From NCBI GenBank assembly GCA_030640255.1, contig DAOWJS010000028.1, forward strand, positions 1-34,430: a stretch of DNA of 34,430 bases, given 5' to 3'. The notes under the pieces are model-generated. The model ran no database searches, had not been told where the DNA came from, and worked only from the letters and a program-made list of their open reading frames with translations. Positions 22,907-30,709 of the stretch are shown here, one piece after another (within the stretch, counting starts at the first letter, position 1; each line of letters starts with the position of its first letter). The position numbers and the translations under genes were made by a program. The DNA is from Dehalococcoidales bacterium (GTDB lineage: Bacteria; Chloroflexota; Dehalococcoidia; Dehalococcoidales; GCA-2688105).

Positions 22907-22935
22907 TTGACATACCATTACCTGTCACCTATAAT
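22907..22935 (+). promoter_or_regulatory. Perfect-consensus promoter of the small CxxC protein gene
   Basis: TTGACA (22907-22912), 17 bases, TATAAT (22930-22935). Transcription should start near 22942, leaving about 27 bases of leader with GGAGGGTGA. Confidence 0.8.
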
Positions 22936-22968
22936 TAATCCAATTATAATCGCCTGGAGGGTGAAGTC

Positions 22969-23199
22969 TTGGCTCAGGAAAACGAACCTAATGTGGTCGG
23001 TCAGGAACCAACGCTGGATATTGAACAGATTAAAAGGCATTTGGACATGTTAGACCAGCGTTTAGATAACATCGACTCGGTGGTTACCGCTGTTGTTGAA
23101 CGAGTAATGAAACAACCTATTGCTCTTAATGTAACCTGTCCCTACTGTGGTAAGAACATAGAGATTGCTATTATAGGTAGTCATAAGCCAACAAGATAG
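22969..23199 (+). CDS. Small CxxC (zinc-ribbon-like) coiled-coil protein
   Basis: This 76-residue protein starts with TTG; GGAGGGTGA precedes it by a suitable distance. The middle (about 17-45) is a helix with heptad spacing (IEQIKRHLDMLDQRLDNIDSVV). The C-terminal part has one CPYCGKNIEI knuckle. A single CxxC means that a complete zinc site would need a dimer or another ligand. It is driven by a consensus promoter, so it is likely real and well expressed. No family recognised. Confidence 0.75.
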   Translation: MAQENEPNVVGQEPTLDIEQIKRHLDMLDQRLDNIDSVVTAVVERVMKQPIALNVTCPYCGKNIEIAIIGSHKPTR

Positions 23200-23336
23200 T
23201 GGGTATATGAAACTTAGGGGTTAGGTAAGTATCTGTTTAGTTCCTCACCTAGTTAGATAGGGGGGTGACTGGAATGTAAATTTTCACTTCGTCTAAGAAT
23301 TTAAATAAGAGTTTGGAAGGATAGAGGGGAATAAAT

Positions 23337-23996
23337 TTGGAGATAGTTACAACAATCAATCGAGCCAAATATGATGCCTTTAAATGGCGATACGAACTTA
23401 GCATACCGAGGAAATTAGTTTTGGCATTGGGTGTGGCTTGTCTCGTCGGGCTTATGGCTCAAGTTAGATTTTATCTTCCGTGGAGCCCGGTGCCAATAAC
23501 TGGTCAAACCTTTGCTGCGCTCCTTGCTGGCGTGCTTCTCGGCCGGTGGTGGGGAGGCACAAGTCTGGCTATCTATGCCGGGCTCGGTGCTGCGGGACTT
23601 CCCTGGTTTGCTAGCTTGAACAGCGGCCTGGGTTACCTTGCCGGTCCCACCGGGGGATATATTATCGGCTTCATCTTAGCCGCTTTGTTTTTGGGTTATT
23701 TTACTGATAAGTATATTAGGTCAAGAAGCTTTTTTAGCATGCTTGGGCTTATGCTCTTTGCCAATTTTATCCTGATTCATATACCTGGTCTGATACAACT
23801 GCACTTCTGGCTAAGCCTGGTTAAAGGGGAAGCTGTCGCCCTCTCCCAGCTCCTAATGATGGGGACCATTCCTTTCATAGCTGGTGATGTAACCAAGGCT
23901 ATTGCCGCAGCAGCAATAACCCGGGGAGTAGCTCCTAAACAAGCCTACAATGGAGAAGTGGACAAAGATAAATGGGTGAATTGGCGCATCCCTTAA
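23337..23996 (+). CDS. bioY: Biotin transporter BioY
   Basis: This 219-residue membrane protein is the substrate-binding S component of an energy-coupling-factor (ECF) biotin transporter. The family pattern is visible: WSPVPITGQTFAALLAGVLLG (about 49-69), GGTSLAIYAGLGAAGLPWF (about 73-91), and GPTGGYIIGFILAA (about 103-116), with six hydrophobic segments. No ECF ATPase or T component lies near, so it would share them or work alone. The N-terminus is long; the TTG start is weakly supported and a start slightly downstream is possible. Biotin import would fit biotin-dependent carboxylases in an auxotroph. Confidence 0.92.
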   Translation: MEIVTTINRAKYDAFKWRYELSIPRKLVLALGVACLVGLMAQVRFYLPWSPVPITGQTFAALLAGVLLGRWWGGTSLAIYAGLGAAGLPWFASLNSGLGYLAGPTGGYIIGFILAALFLGYFTDKYIRSRSFFSMLGLMLFANFILIHIPGLIQLHFWLSLVKGEAVALSQLLMMGTIPFIAGDVTKAIAAAAITRGVAPKQAYNGEVDKDKWVNWRIP

Positions 23997-24111
23997 TGAT
24001 TCGCGTCCATCATCTTCTATTGATAATAGACGGAAAACTGGAAAAGGGGCTGCTAAACTTATAGCTTGAACCATATTAAGTGGGTTGACGAGCAATATCA
24101 GGTTTAGCGGC

Positions 24112-24140
24112 TTGACTACAAGAAAGACACCTAGTAGAAT
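24112..24140 (+). promoter_or_regulatory. Promoter of tRNA-Val
   Basis: TTGACT (24112-24117), 17 bases, TAGAAT (24135-24140), about 12 bases before the mature tRNA 5' end. Confidence 0.65.
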
Positions 24141-24152
24141 TATGGTATTGGT

Positions 24153-24229
24153 GGGCGGTTAGCTCAGTTGGTTAGAGCGCTGCGTTGACATCGCAGAGGT
24201 CACTGGTTCAAATCCAGTATCGCCCACCA
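24153..24229 (+). tRNA. tRNA-Val (anticodon GAC), CCA encoded
   Basis: The 77-base cloverleaf has acceptor arms GGGCGGT and ATCGCCC, the D arm with TAGCTCAGTTGGTTAGAGC, the anticodon stem CTGCG/CGCAG with loop TTGACAT (anticodon GAC), and the T arm with GGTTCAAATCC. The 3' CCA is in the DNA. Its last 14 bases before CCA are duplicated at 24998-25011. Confidence 0.97.
24213..24226. repeat. Putative attachment-site core copy 1 (tRNA-Val 3' end)
   Basis: The 14-base TCCAGTATCGCCCA at the tRNA 3' end recurs exactly at 24998-25011 in the same orientation. The two copies enclose about 770 bases with a hicBA remnant. This is the geometry of tRNA-targeted integration, but no integrase is present. 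Confidence 0.5.
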
Positions 24230-24265
24230 CTTGCAAAAGTGTAGCAGAAGTTAGCTTGGGAGATA

Positions 24266-24532
24266 ATGTTAAGATTTAGACTGCCATTCATTTGTGATAC
24301 ATGCGGTGGGAGGCTAAGTCCTAACGACAGTGAGGAGTTTTAGTCTCCTAATGTCTTGATTGAAGCTGAACTCTCACGCAGGCGCGCTCTCCTAAAAGCT
24401 AGTATTGCCGAGGCGATTGGGCGCTTTTTCACTGACTTTAGAGAGGATGAATACTGGGTGTCTGAGAAAGAACTCCACCAAGTAATGGTAGAGGATTTAT
24501 CGGGTTCAGGCATACCGATGGAGTGGGTATAA
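24266..24532 (+). pseudogene. Small zinc-knuckle-like ORF interrupted by an in-frame TAG
   Basis: ATG at 24266 opens an 89-codon frame ending with TAA at 24530-24532, which overlaps the hicB ATG as TAATG. Codon 26 (24341-24343) is TAG; the frame is otherwise open on both sides. The N-terminal part has CDTCGGRLSP, a zinc-knuckle start; after the stop comes a helical segment (IEAELSRRRALLKASIAEAIGRFF) and an acidic end. No family recognised. Tight coupling to hicB suggests it was a real first gene of a hicBA operon. A CAG-to-TAG change would explain the break. Confidence 0.5.
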
Positions 24533-24741
24533 TGAAGTTTGCTATTACTCTTGAGCAAGACGAGGACGGATATATCGTAGCCAGTTGTCCTGCGCTTCCT
24601 GGATGTCACTCCCAAGGGAGAACCAGAGAGGAAGCCATTGTCAACATCACAGAAGCTATCCGTGGTTATATAGCTAGTATGCGTAAGCATGGGGAACCGA
24701 TCCCTGTAACCGATGTAGAACAAGTGGAGGTAGCTGTCTAG
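24532..24741 (+). CDS. hicB: HicB-type antitoxin
   Basis: From the ATG at 24532 the protein has 69 residues with the whole HicB N-terminal RNase-H-like fold: MKFAITLEQDEDGYIVASCPALPGCHSQGRTREEAIVNITEAIRGYIA. It lacks the DNA-binding tail of long HicB forms. In HicAB modules it neutralises the HicA mRNA interferase. A GTG at 24523 could add three residues. Its stop overlaps the GTG start of the hicA remnant by one base. Since that partner is interrupted, this may now be an orphan antitoxin. Confidence 0.88.
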   Translation: MKFAITLEQDEDGYIVASCPALPGCHSQGRTREEAIVNITEAIRGYIASMRKHGEPIPVTDVEQVEVAV

Positions 24742-24965
24742 TGACTCGCCTCCCGCTAATATCGGGAGACGACTTCGTTAAAGCGGTGCACAAGATTGGC
24801 TATGTTTGGGACCATACCGAAGGTAGCCATATGATCTTGCTACACCCTTTGGGGTGAAGATTGTCAGTGCCTAGACATAAAGAGCTGGGGCGAGGCTTAT
24901 TGAGGTCTCTAATTAGGGATGCCGGGCTGAGCAGGGAGGAATTCGTCAGATTACTGCATGAGTAA
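24741..24965 (+). pseudogene. hicA: HicA-type toxin gene interrupted by an in-frame TGA
   Basis: The GTG at 24741 starts a frame that reads MTRLPLISGDDFVKAVHKIG, then GSHMILLHPLG, then TGA at 24855-24857 (codon 39). It continues in the same frame as RLSVPRHKELGRGLLRSLIRDAGLSREEFVRLL to TAA at 24963-24965. Read through, it is a normal 74-residue HicA with the catalytic His in GSHMIL and the VPRHKEL-GLLRSIL-type tail. A CGA-to-TGA change would account for the stop. The toxin is probably inactive unless the stop is suppressed or is a sequence error. Confidence 0.8.
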
Positions 24966-24997
24966 TTTGAATCCGAGGCTAAAAGTTCTGTCTATCG

Positions 24998-25011
24998 TCC
25001 AGTATCGCCCA
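24998..25011. repeat. Putative attachment-site core copy 2
   Basis: An exact 14-base copy of the tRNA-Val 3' end, TCCAGTATCGCCCA, not followed by CCA and not part of a tRNA. It lies 785 bases from copy 1, just after the hicA remnant. Confidence 0.5.
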
Positions 25012-25157
25012 TTATTTCGTTTGCGGGGAAAGTGGCACGGCGTTCCTCTGCGCTTATCCTTTCTCTGACTTGCCCTTTTCGTTTCCCAGCGGTTGCGATT
25101 CTTATTTTGCCTATGGTATTCTCTTATTCCAACGGGCTTATAACTAGACGCTGAGGT

Positions 25158-25997
25158 GTGCCATTGAGAATTAAGATAGGGAACGGGCTTTTGCCACTGA
25201 ACCTGCTGGTTATTCTGCTGATAGTATTGATTATCGTTTCGCCGTCCAGTATTTTGCGTATTGTTCTCGGACTTCCGTTGGTGCTTTTCTTCTCCGGTTA
25301 TACGCTCGGGCTAGTGCTTTTCCCTAAGCAGGAGGGGATAGATAGCATTGAGAGGGTAGCCCTCAGTTTCGGGGTGAGCCTTGCTGTGGTGCCGCTTATC
25401 GGGCTGATTCTCAATTATACCCCGTGGGGGATAACGCTGGAGTCTATGCTGTATTCCATTGCCTCTTTCATATTTGTTGTGTCCATCGTTGCTTGGGTGA
25501 GAAGAAAGAGATTGTCGGAGGGGGAAAGGTTTGACATCGAACTTAGATTTAGCCTGCCGGGTTGGGGTGGGAGCACGTGGGACAAGGTATTATCGGTAGT
25601 AATGGTTGTCGTCATACTGGGGGCGCTGGGAACTCTAGGTTATGCCATAGCTGCCCCCAGGGTGGAGAGGTTCACCGAGTTTTATATTCTGGGAATAGAA
25701 GGGAAGGTTGGAGACTACCCTGAAGAGCTGGTGGTTGGGGAAGAAGGGAAGGCGAACGTGGGCATTGTCAACCGTGAGCATGTGACAATGAGCTATCGGG
25801 TAGAGGTAATGGTAAATGGAGTGAAAAACACCGATATGGGTCCGGTGGTACTTAGCCATGAAGAGGAGTGGGAAGGGGAGGTGAGCTTCGTGCTTGGGAC
25901 GGTGGGTGAGAAGCAAAAGGTGGAGTTTTTATTGTATAAACAGGGACAGACCGAGGTTTGCCAATCACTTCTCCTGTGGGTTGATGTAACAGAGTAA
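25158..25997 (+). CDS. DUF1616-type membrane protein
   Basis: This 279-residue protein has about five transmembrane segments (about 13-30, 34-53, 68-85, 94-112, 143-165) and a C-terminal beta-rich extracellular domain (about 170-279; FTEFYILGIEGKVGDYPEELVVGEEGKANVGIVNREHVTMSYRV). That layout, including FTEFYILG and the NREH turn, is typical of DUF1616, a family of unknown function seen in archaea and Chloroflexota. The start may be the GTG at 25158 or a TTG two codons later, which is better spaced from GAGGTG. The job is unknown; a surface or glycan-related role is a guess. Confidence 0.82.
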   Translation: MPLRIKIGNGLLPLNLLVILLIVLIIVSPSSILRIVLGLPLVLFFSGYTLGLVLFPKQEGIDSIERVALSFGVSLAVVPLIGLILNYTPWGITLESMLYSIASFIFVVSIVAWVRRKRLSEGERFDIELRFSLPGWGGSTWDKVLSVVMVVVILGALGTLGYAIAAPRVERFTEFYILGIEGKVGDYPEELVVGEEGKANVGIVNREHVTMSYRVEVMVNGVKNTDMGPVVLSHEEEWEGEVSFVLGTVGEKQKVEFLLYKQGQTEVCQSLLLWVDVTE

Positions 25998-26035
25998 ATT
26001 TGGGCATATTATACCTAGGTTGATGAAATGGGGTA

Positions 26036-26065
26036 TTGTCAAGCACCGCTATTCTATGACATAAT
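26036..26065 (+). promoter_or_regulatory. Possible promoter of the small membrane protein gene
   Basis: TTGTCA (26036-26041), 18 bases, CATAAT (26060-26065), about 30 bases before the ATG at 26095. Confidence 0.45.
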
Positions 26066-26094
26066 GGTAACCAAGATAACCTGGTGGTGATGAG

Positions 26095-26334
26095 ATGGGA
26101 TTTTGGCCGACGAGAAGCAAAGACAAGCTTTATAAACAGTGGTCAGAGTATAGCGGTCTCCCTCTTGAGGCTATCCCTAAAAAGGAGGCGGCTCCTAAAA
26201 GGGAGGTAGCTAAAGAGACACCGGTGAGGGAAGGGGGAGGTGGACAACGCCTTTTTATCCTGTATATATTGCTTGGGGTAGCTATTCTAATGTTGTGTGC
26301 CGGGGTAATTATTCTCCTTATGCAAGTCAGCTGA
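26095..26334 (+). CDS. Small tail-anchored membrane protein, hypothetical
   Basis: This 79-residue protein has a charged N-terminal half (Lys/Glu/Ala/Pro, about 1-50) and one C-terminal transmembrane helix (about 53-77, LFILYILLGVAILMLCAGVIILLMQV). It has a plausible Shine-Dalgarno (GGTGGTGATGAG) and its own possible promoter. No family recognised. It lies between the DUF1616 gene and the hdrA end, convergent with the latter. Confidence 0.65.
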   Translation: MGFWPTRSKDKLYKQWSEYSGLPLEAIPKKEAAPKREVAKETPVREGGGGQRLFILYILLGVAILMLCAGVIILLMQVS

Positions 26335-26404
26335 ATATCATGTCCAGGGCTGACAAATTAGCTCCATCTTATTCCCAGACATTTACCAACTGACTGAGCC
26401 TACG

Positions 26405-29400
26405 TCATACTAATATACCCTCAATCTCAGCCATGATTTCTTCACTGGTGAAGTGCTTGCCAGTATTAGCCCCACTGGGGCAAGCGGCCACACAGACTCC
26501 GCAGCCCTTACACAGAGCTTCATTAACCCAACACACCTTTTTCTCCTCGTCAAAGGAGATAGCCCGGTAGGGGCACAGACTCTCACAGACTCTGCAACCG
26601 GAGCAAAGCTCTTCATTGATATGAGCGATGGCAGCTTCAATCTCTATGGTGCCGGCGCTAATCATGGCTAGAACTCGGGCAGCGGCTGCCGACGCCTGAG
26701 CCACCGTGGCCGGAATATCCTTAGGCGACTGGCAGCAACCGGCAACGAAGATACCGTCAGTCATTGTTGCCACCGGGTCAAGCTTGGGGTGTCTCTCTAG
26801 GAAGAAGCCATCGGCGCTTCGGCTCAAGGAGAACAGCCGGGCAACTTCCTCTACATCCGCTCTTGGTTCAAGACCTGTGCTCAGTATCACCATATCCACC
26901 GGGACTTGGCGCTGGATATTGGCTAAAGTATCTTCAACCTGGACAATCAGTTTACCATCCTGCGGAATAATATCGCTGGGACGACCCCGAATAAAGTTAG
27001 TTCCTTCATCCAGAACTCGGTTATAAAACTCCTCGTAAGCCTTGCCCGCTGCCCTGAGGTCAATATAGAATTCATAGACTTTAGCTCCGGGAACATGCTC
27101 TCTTATCAAGTGGCTGAATTTCATGGAGTACATACAGCACACTTGGGAGCAATATTCGTGATAATTCTTGTCACGGCTGCCTACACAGTGGATAATGCCC
27201 ACTGTCTTCGGCTCTGAGCCGTCCTTCAATAGCACATGACCGTCGGTAGGTCCTGAGGCGTTAATGAGCCGCTCAAACTCAAGACTGGTAACAACGTTAT
27301 CCAGGCGTCCATAGCCATACTGGTAAATTGGAGTGGGGTCAAAACTGTCGTAACCAGTGGCTATGATTATGTTACCAACATCTACCTCGACAATCTCCTC
27401 CTCCATCTGGAAATTAATTGCCTCCGCTTGGCAGGCCTTAATGCATTCCATGCACTCTGAGCACACACCACAGTTCAAACAGCGTTTGGCTTCTTCAATA
27501 GCCGTTTTTTCGTCAAAGCCTAGCTCAACCTCGGCAAAACCGTGGCGTTTCTCTGGTTCAAGCATTGGCATGGCTGCCCTTGCCTTTATCTCCACCCCCT
27601 CCTTTGATACCTCTTTTACCCTTTCCAAGGGGGCTGGTCTTCCCTCTTTTAGGTCTCCCCCGCTAAGGTAGAGGTCGATGGAGATAGCGGCTTCCTTTCC
27701 GGTCGCCACCGAGGCAATAACATCAGACGGACCAGAAACCACATCACCGCCAGCAAAAACACCTTCAATATTGGTTTGCAAGGTAGCCGGGTCAACGGAG
27801 AGGGTTCCCCAGCTGGTATATTCAAGCTCCTTGGGCAGCATTGTCTTATCCACCGCTTGACCAATGGCAATGATTACCGTATCAACATCCATATTGAATT
27901 CCGAGCCTTTAATTGGTATCGGACGTCGGCGACCACTGGCATCAGGTTCACCTAGCTCCATCCGGATACATTGGATACCGGTTACTCGGTCATCTTGGGT
28001 CAGGACTTTAACCGGTGCCATCAGGATATTGAGCTTAATTCCTTCCTGCTCGGCTTCATCAATCTCGCTCTTCTCGGCTGGCATTTCGGCTCGGGAACGG
28101 CGGTAGACAAGCGAGACCTCTTTGGCTCCCAGGCGGTGGGCTACTTTGGCGGCATCTATGGCGGCATTGCCACCACCGATAACTGCCACTCGGTCACCAA
28201 GGTCAACCGTTCTCCCTGAACTTACCCGCTTCAGGAAGTTGAGGGCGTGGATTACTCCCTTGGCGTCTTCATTGGGAATACCCATCTTCTGGCTTATCCC
28301 GGCGCCGGTACCGAGGAATATCGCTTTATAGCCTTGATTGAAGATATCCTCCAGGTCTTTCACCGGGGTATTTGTTTTTATCTCTACTCCAAGCTCTTCT
28401 ATATAGCTGATTTCATTATCCAATATCTTCTTGGGTAACCGGTGTTCCGGGATACCATAGCGTAATAGACCACCGGCTTGGGGGGCGGCTTCAAATACAG
28501 TAACCGGGTATCCCTGTCTAACCAGGTCGTAGGCACAAGCCAAGCCTGCCGGTCCGGAGCCGATAATGGCTACATTGTCTTTCTTTGTCTTTTCCACGGG
28601 AGTCGCCTTTTCTCTGCCTACTCTCATCTCGTAGTCAGCCATGAAGCGTTTTAGAGAGCGAATGGATACCGGCTCATCAACCTTGCCTCTTTCACACTCT
28701 TTCTCGCAGGGATGTACGCAAACCCGCCCACAGACCCCGGCAAAGGGCATAGTTCGCCTCAGTACTTCAAGCGCTTCCTTGAACTTGCCCCGGGAGATAA
28801 GGGCTATATAGCCTTGGGCATTGACCCCAGCAGGACAGGCAACCCGACATGGTGGATAGCCTCGTTTATCAATAACGAACTTATTGGGGACAGCCTGAGG
28901 GAAAGGTCTATATATCGCCTTCCTCTGGCTTAATTTGAGGTCATACTCATTAGGCACTTCAACGGGACACGCCTGTTCACACTCGGCGCAACCGGTGCAT
29001 TTGTCAACATCTATATATCTGGGCTTCTTTCTGATTTTAACCGTGAAGTTGCCGATATAGCCGGCAACCTCCTCTATTTCACTATAGCTCATTAGCTCAA
29101 TATAGGGATGTGACCCTACCTGGCTCATCTTTGGAGTAAGAATACAAGCCGAGCAATCCAGAGTGGGGAAGGTCTTATCTAGCTGGCTCATATGCCCGCC
29201 AATGCTGGGCTCCCTTTCCACCAGATAGACGGTGTGTTTAGAATCGGCAATCTCCAGAGCCGCCTGAATGCCAGCAATGCCCCCTCCTAATACCAAGGTG
29301 TTGGGGTTGATGGAAACCTCTCTGCTCTCCAAGGGTTCTTGATAGTAAACACGCCTTACCGCAGCGCTTACCAACGCCTTGGCTTTCTCGGTAGCTTGGT

Positions 29401-29740
29401 CGTGGTCTTCGGTTACCCAGGAGCAGTGCTCGCGAATATTAGCCATCTCAAAGAGGTAGCGATTCAGCCCCGCGCTCTCACAGACTCGTCGGAAGGTTAA
29501 CTCATGCATTCGCGGGGAGCAGGAAGCCACCACCACCCGGTTGAGCCCCAGATTCTTAATATCCTCTCTAATAATATCCTGTCCTGGGTCAGAACACGTG
29601 TACTTGTTATGGCGGGCCACTACTACAGAAGGCAATCCTTGAGCAAATTCAGTAACTGCTTCTACATCGACCGTCCCGGCGATATTACTGCCACAGTGAC
29701 AAATATAGACTCCAATTCTCCTCTCATTTGCATTAGCCAT
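26405..29740 (-). CDS. hdrA: HdrA-like flavin/iron-sulfur electron-transfer protein with an inserted GltD-like NAD(P)H module
   Basis: The 1111-residue protein is far longer than a classic HdrA (about 650). Domains in order: N-terminal HdrA segment with Cys15/Cys17 and YTCSDPGQ (about 14-115); FAD site GGGIAG (152-157); TLDCSACILTPKM (about 193-205); ferredoxin motif CTGCAECEQACP (248-259); then a glutamate-synthase-small-subunit-like block (about 296-700) with CRVACPAGVNAQGYIALI, CGRVCVHPCEKECERG, FAD motif GSGPAGLACAYDL and NADPH motif GGGNAAIDAAKVA. A CGVCSECMECIKAC cluster (757-770), the rest of HdrA (CCMYSMKFSHLI, 868-879) and a C-terminal 2[4Fe-4S] domain follow. It is cytoplasmic and probably couples NAD(P)H to HdrBC and another carrier by electron bifurcation. 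Confidence 0.93.
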   Translation of the reverse strand: MANANERRIGVYICHCGSNIAGTVDVEAVTEFAQGLPSVVVARHNKYTCSDPGQDIIREDIKNLGLNRVVVASCSPRMHELTFRRVCESAGLNRYLFEMANIREHCSWVTEDHDQATEKAKALVSAAVRRVYYQEPLESREVSINPNTLVLGGGIAGIQAALEIADSKHTVYLVEREPSIGGHMSQLDKTFPTLDCSACILTPKMSQVGSHPYIELMSYSEIEEVAGYIGNFTVKIRKKPRYIDVDKCTGCAECEQACPVEVPNEYDLKLSQRKAIYRPFPQAVPNKFVIDKRGYPPCRVACPAGVNAQGYIALISRGKFKEALEVLRRTMPFAGVCGRVCVHPCEKECERGKVDEPVSIRSLKRFMADYEMRVGREKATPVEKTKKDNVAIIGSGPAGLACAYDLVRQGYPVTVFEAAPQAGGLLRYGIPEHRLPKKILDNEISYIEELGVEIKTNTPVKDLEDIFNQGYKAIFLGTGAGISQKMGIPNEDAKGVIHALNFLKRVSSGRTVDLGDRVAVIGGGNAAIDAAKVAHRLGAKEVSLVYRRSRAEMPAEKSEIDEAEQEGIKLNILMAPVKVLTQDDRVTGIQCIRMELGEPDASGRRRPIPIKGSEFNMDVDTVIIAIGQAVDKTMLPKELEYTSWGTLSVDPATLQTNIEGVFAGGDVVSGPSDVIASVATGKEAAISIDLYLSGGDLKEGRPAPLERVKEVSKEGVEIKARAAMPMLEPEKRHGFAEVELGFDEKTAIEEAKRCLNCGVCSECMECIKACQAEAINFQMEEEIVEVDVGNIIIATGYDSFDPTPIYQYGYGRLDNVVTSLEFERLINASGPTDGHVLLKDGSEPKTVGIIHCVGSRDKNYHEYCSQVCCMYSMKFSHLIREHVPGAKVYEFYIDLRAAGKAYEEFYNRVLDEGTNFIRGRPSDIIPQDGKLIVQVEDTLANIQRQVPVDMVILSTGLEPRADVEEVARLFSLSRSADGFFLERHPKLDPVATMTDGIFVAGCCQSPKDIPATVAQASAAAARVLAMISAGTIEIEAAIAHINEELCSGCRVCESLCPYRAISFDEEKKVCWVNEALCKGCGVCVAACPSGANTGKHFTSEEIMAEIEGILV

Positions 29741-29743
29741 ATG

Positions 29744-30709
29744 TCACTCCCTCCCTTTGAGTAAAGCCTTGGTTCTTAGACTGCTTTCACGCTCTATCGC
29801 TGATTTGCTTGTAGCTGGTGCCCGTTCAGCTGATTTAGATGTAAATCGTGCCAGAACCCTTTCGGTGGATATAATGTTCTTATCCAAAGCCAATGCTTTG
29901 GGCTCGACCCCTAGCGCCAAGCCTAACAATTGGGTAAAGAACAGAATAGGCAGGTTATATCTAGTTCCAAATTTCCTACTTGCCATAGCCTGGTAAGCAT
30001 CAAGGTTAGTCTGACACAGGGGACAGACAGTAACCATACACTTGGCACCACCACTGGCAGCACTTTCAAGCAATTTATGAATTAAACCCAGCGCTATATC
30101 CACTTCAGGTATGACCAGGGAACTCCCACAACAACGGTCTTTTAAGGGGAAGGGGGTGGACTCTGCTCCCAGGCTCACGATAAATTCATCTAGCGACTGC
30201 GGGTTATACTTATTATCGAATCCAGGCTCGGGACGAACTAGTTGACAGCCGTAGTAAGCAGCTACTTTCAACTCACTAAGGGGGTTAACCACCTTAGACT
30301 CAATGACCTTAAGCCCGATATCATTGTAGATGACCTCAAATAGGTGCCGCACTCTGACTGTTCCCTTATACTCTAAGCCGACACTGGTCAAGCAATCATT
30401 TACCTTATCCCTTAGGTCAGGGTATTGCCTGAGTTGAGAATTAGCTCTATTTAACGAGGTATAGCAAGCGCTGCATGGCGTCACCAAGTCTAGTCCTGTC
30501 TTCTCAGCCAGAGCCAGGTTACGAGTTGCCACGGCGACTGAGGCAAGCTCATCGGTTGAGCTGTAGGGTGTTGTCCCACAGCAGTTCCAGTCTTCCAGTT
30601 CAACTAGCTCCATCTCCAGGGGACCACAGATAGCCTGTGTCGACAGACCGTAGGCTACTGCTGTTCCTTCAGATGAAGAGCAGCCGGGAAAGTAGGAGTA
30701 ATACTTCAT
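29744..30709 (-). CDS. hdrB: HdrB-like subunit with two CCG cysteine-rich domains
   Basis: The 321-residue protein has two CCG motifs that in methanogen HdrB hold non-cubane [4Fe-4S] clusters for disulfide reduction. First: Cys10, Cys43-Cys44 in WNCCGT, Cys79 and Cys82 in CSACY. Second: Cys155 in YYGCQLVRP, Cys193-Cys194 in RCCGSS, Cys229 and Cys232 in CPLCQTN. Both motifs are complete, so catalysis at this subunit is likely. The C-terminal 50 residues are a basic extension beyond the usual end. Its ATG overlaps the hdrC stop as ATGA; hdrA follows with a three-base gap. The natural disulfide acceptor in a bacterium is unknown. Confidence 0.93.
   Translation of the reverse strand: MKYYSYFPGCSSSEGTAVAYGLSTQAICGPLEMELVELEDWNCCGTTPYSSTDELASVAVATRNLALAEKTGLDLVTPCSACYTSLNRANSQLRQYPDLRDKVNDCLTSVGLEYKGTVRVRHLFEVIYNDIGLKVIESKVVNPLSELKVAAYYGCQLVRPEPGFDNKYNPQSLDEFIVSLGAESTPFPLKDRCCGSSLVIPEVDIALGLIHKLLESAASGGAKCMVTVCPLCQTNLDAYQAMASRKFGTRYNLPILFFTQLLGLALGVEPKALALDKNIISTERVLARFTSKSAERAPATSKSAIERESSLRTKALLKGRE

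Noticed and set aside
24998..25011. Possible second tRNA or tRNA fragment
   Set aside because: Only 14 bases match the tRNA-Val 3' end; no other cloverleaf arms and no CCA.
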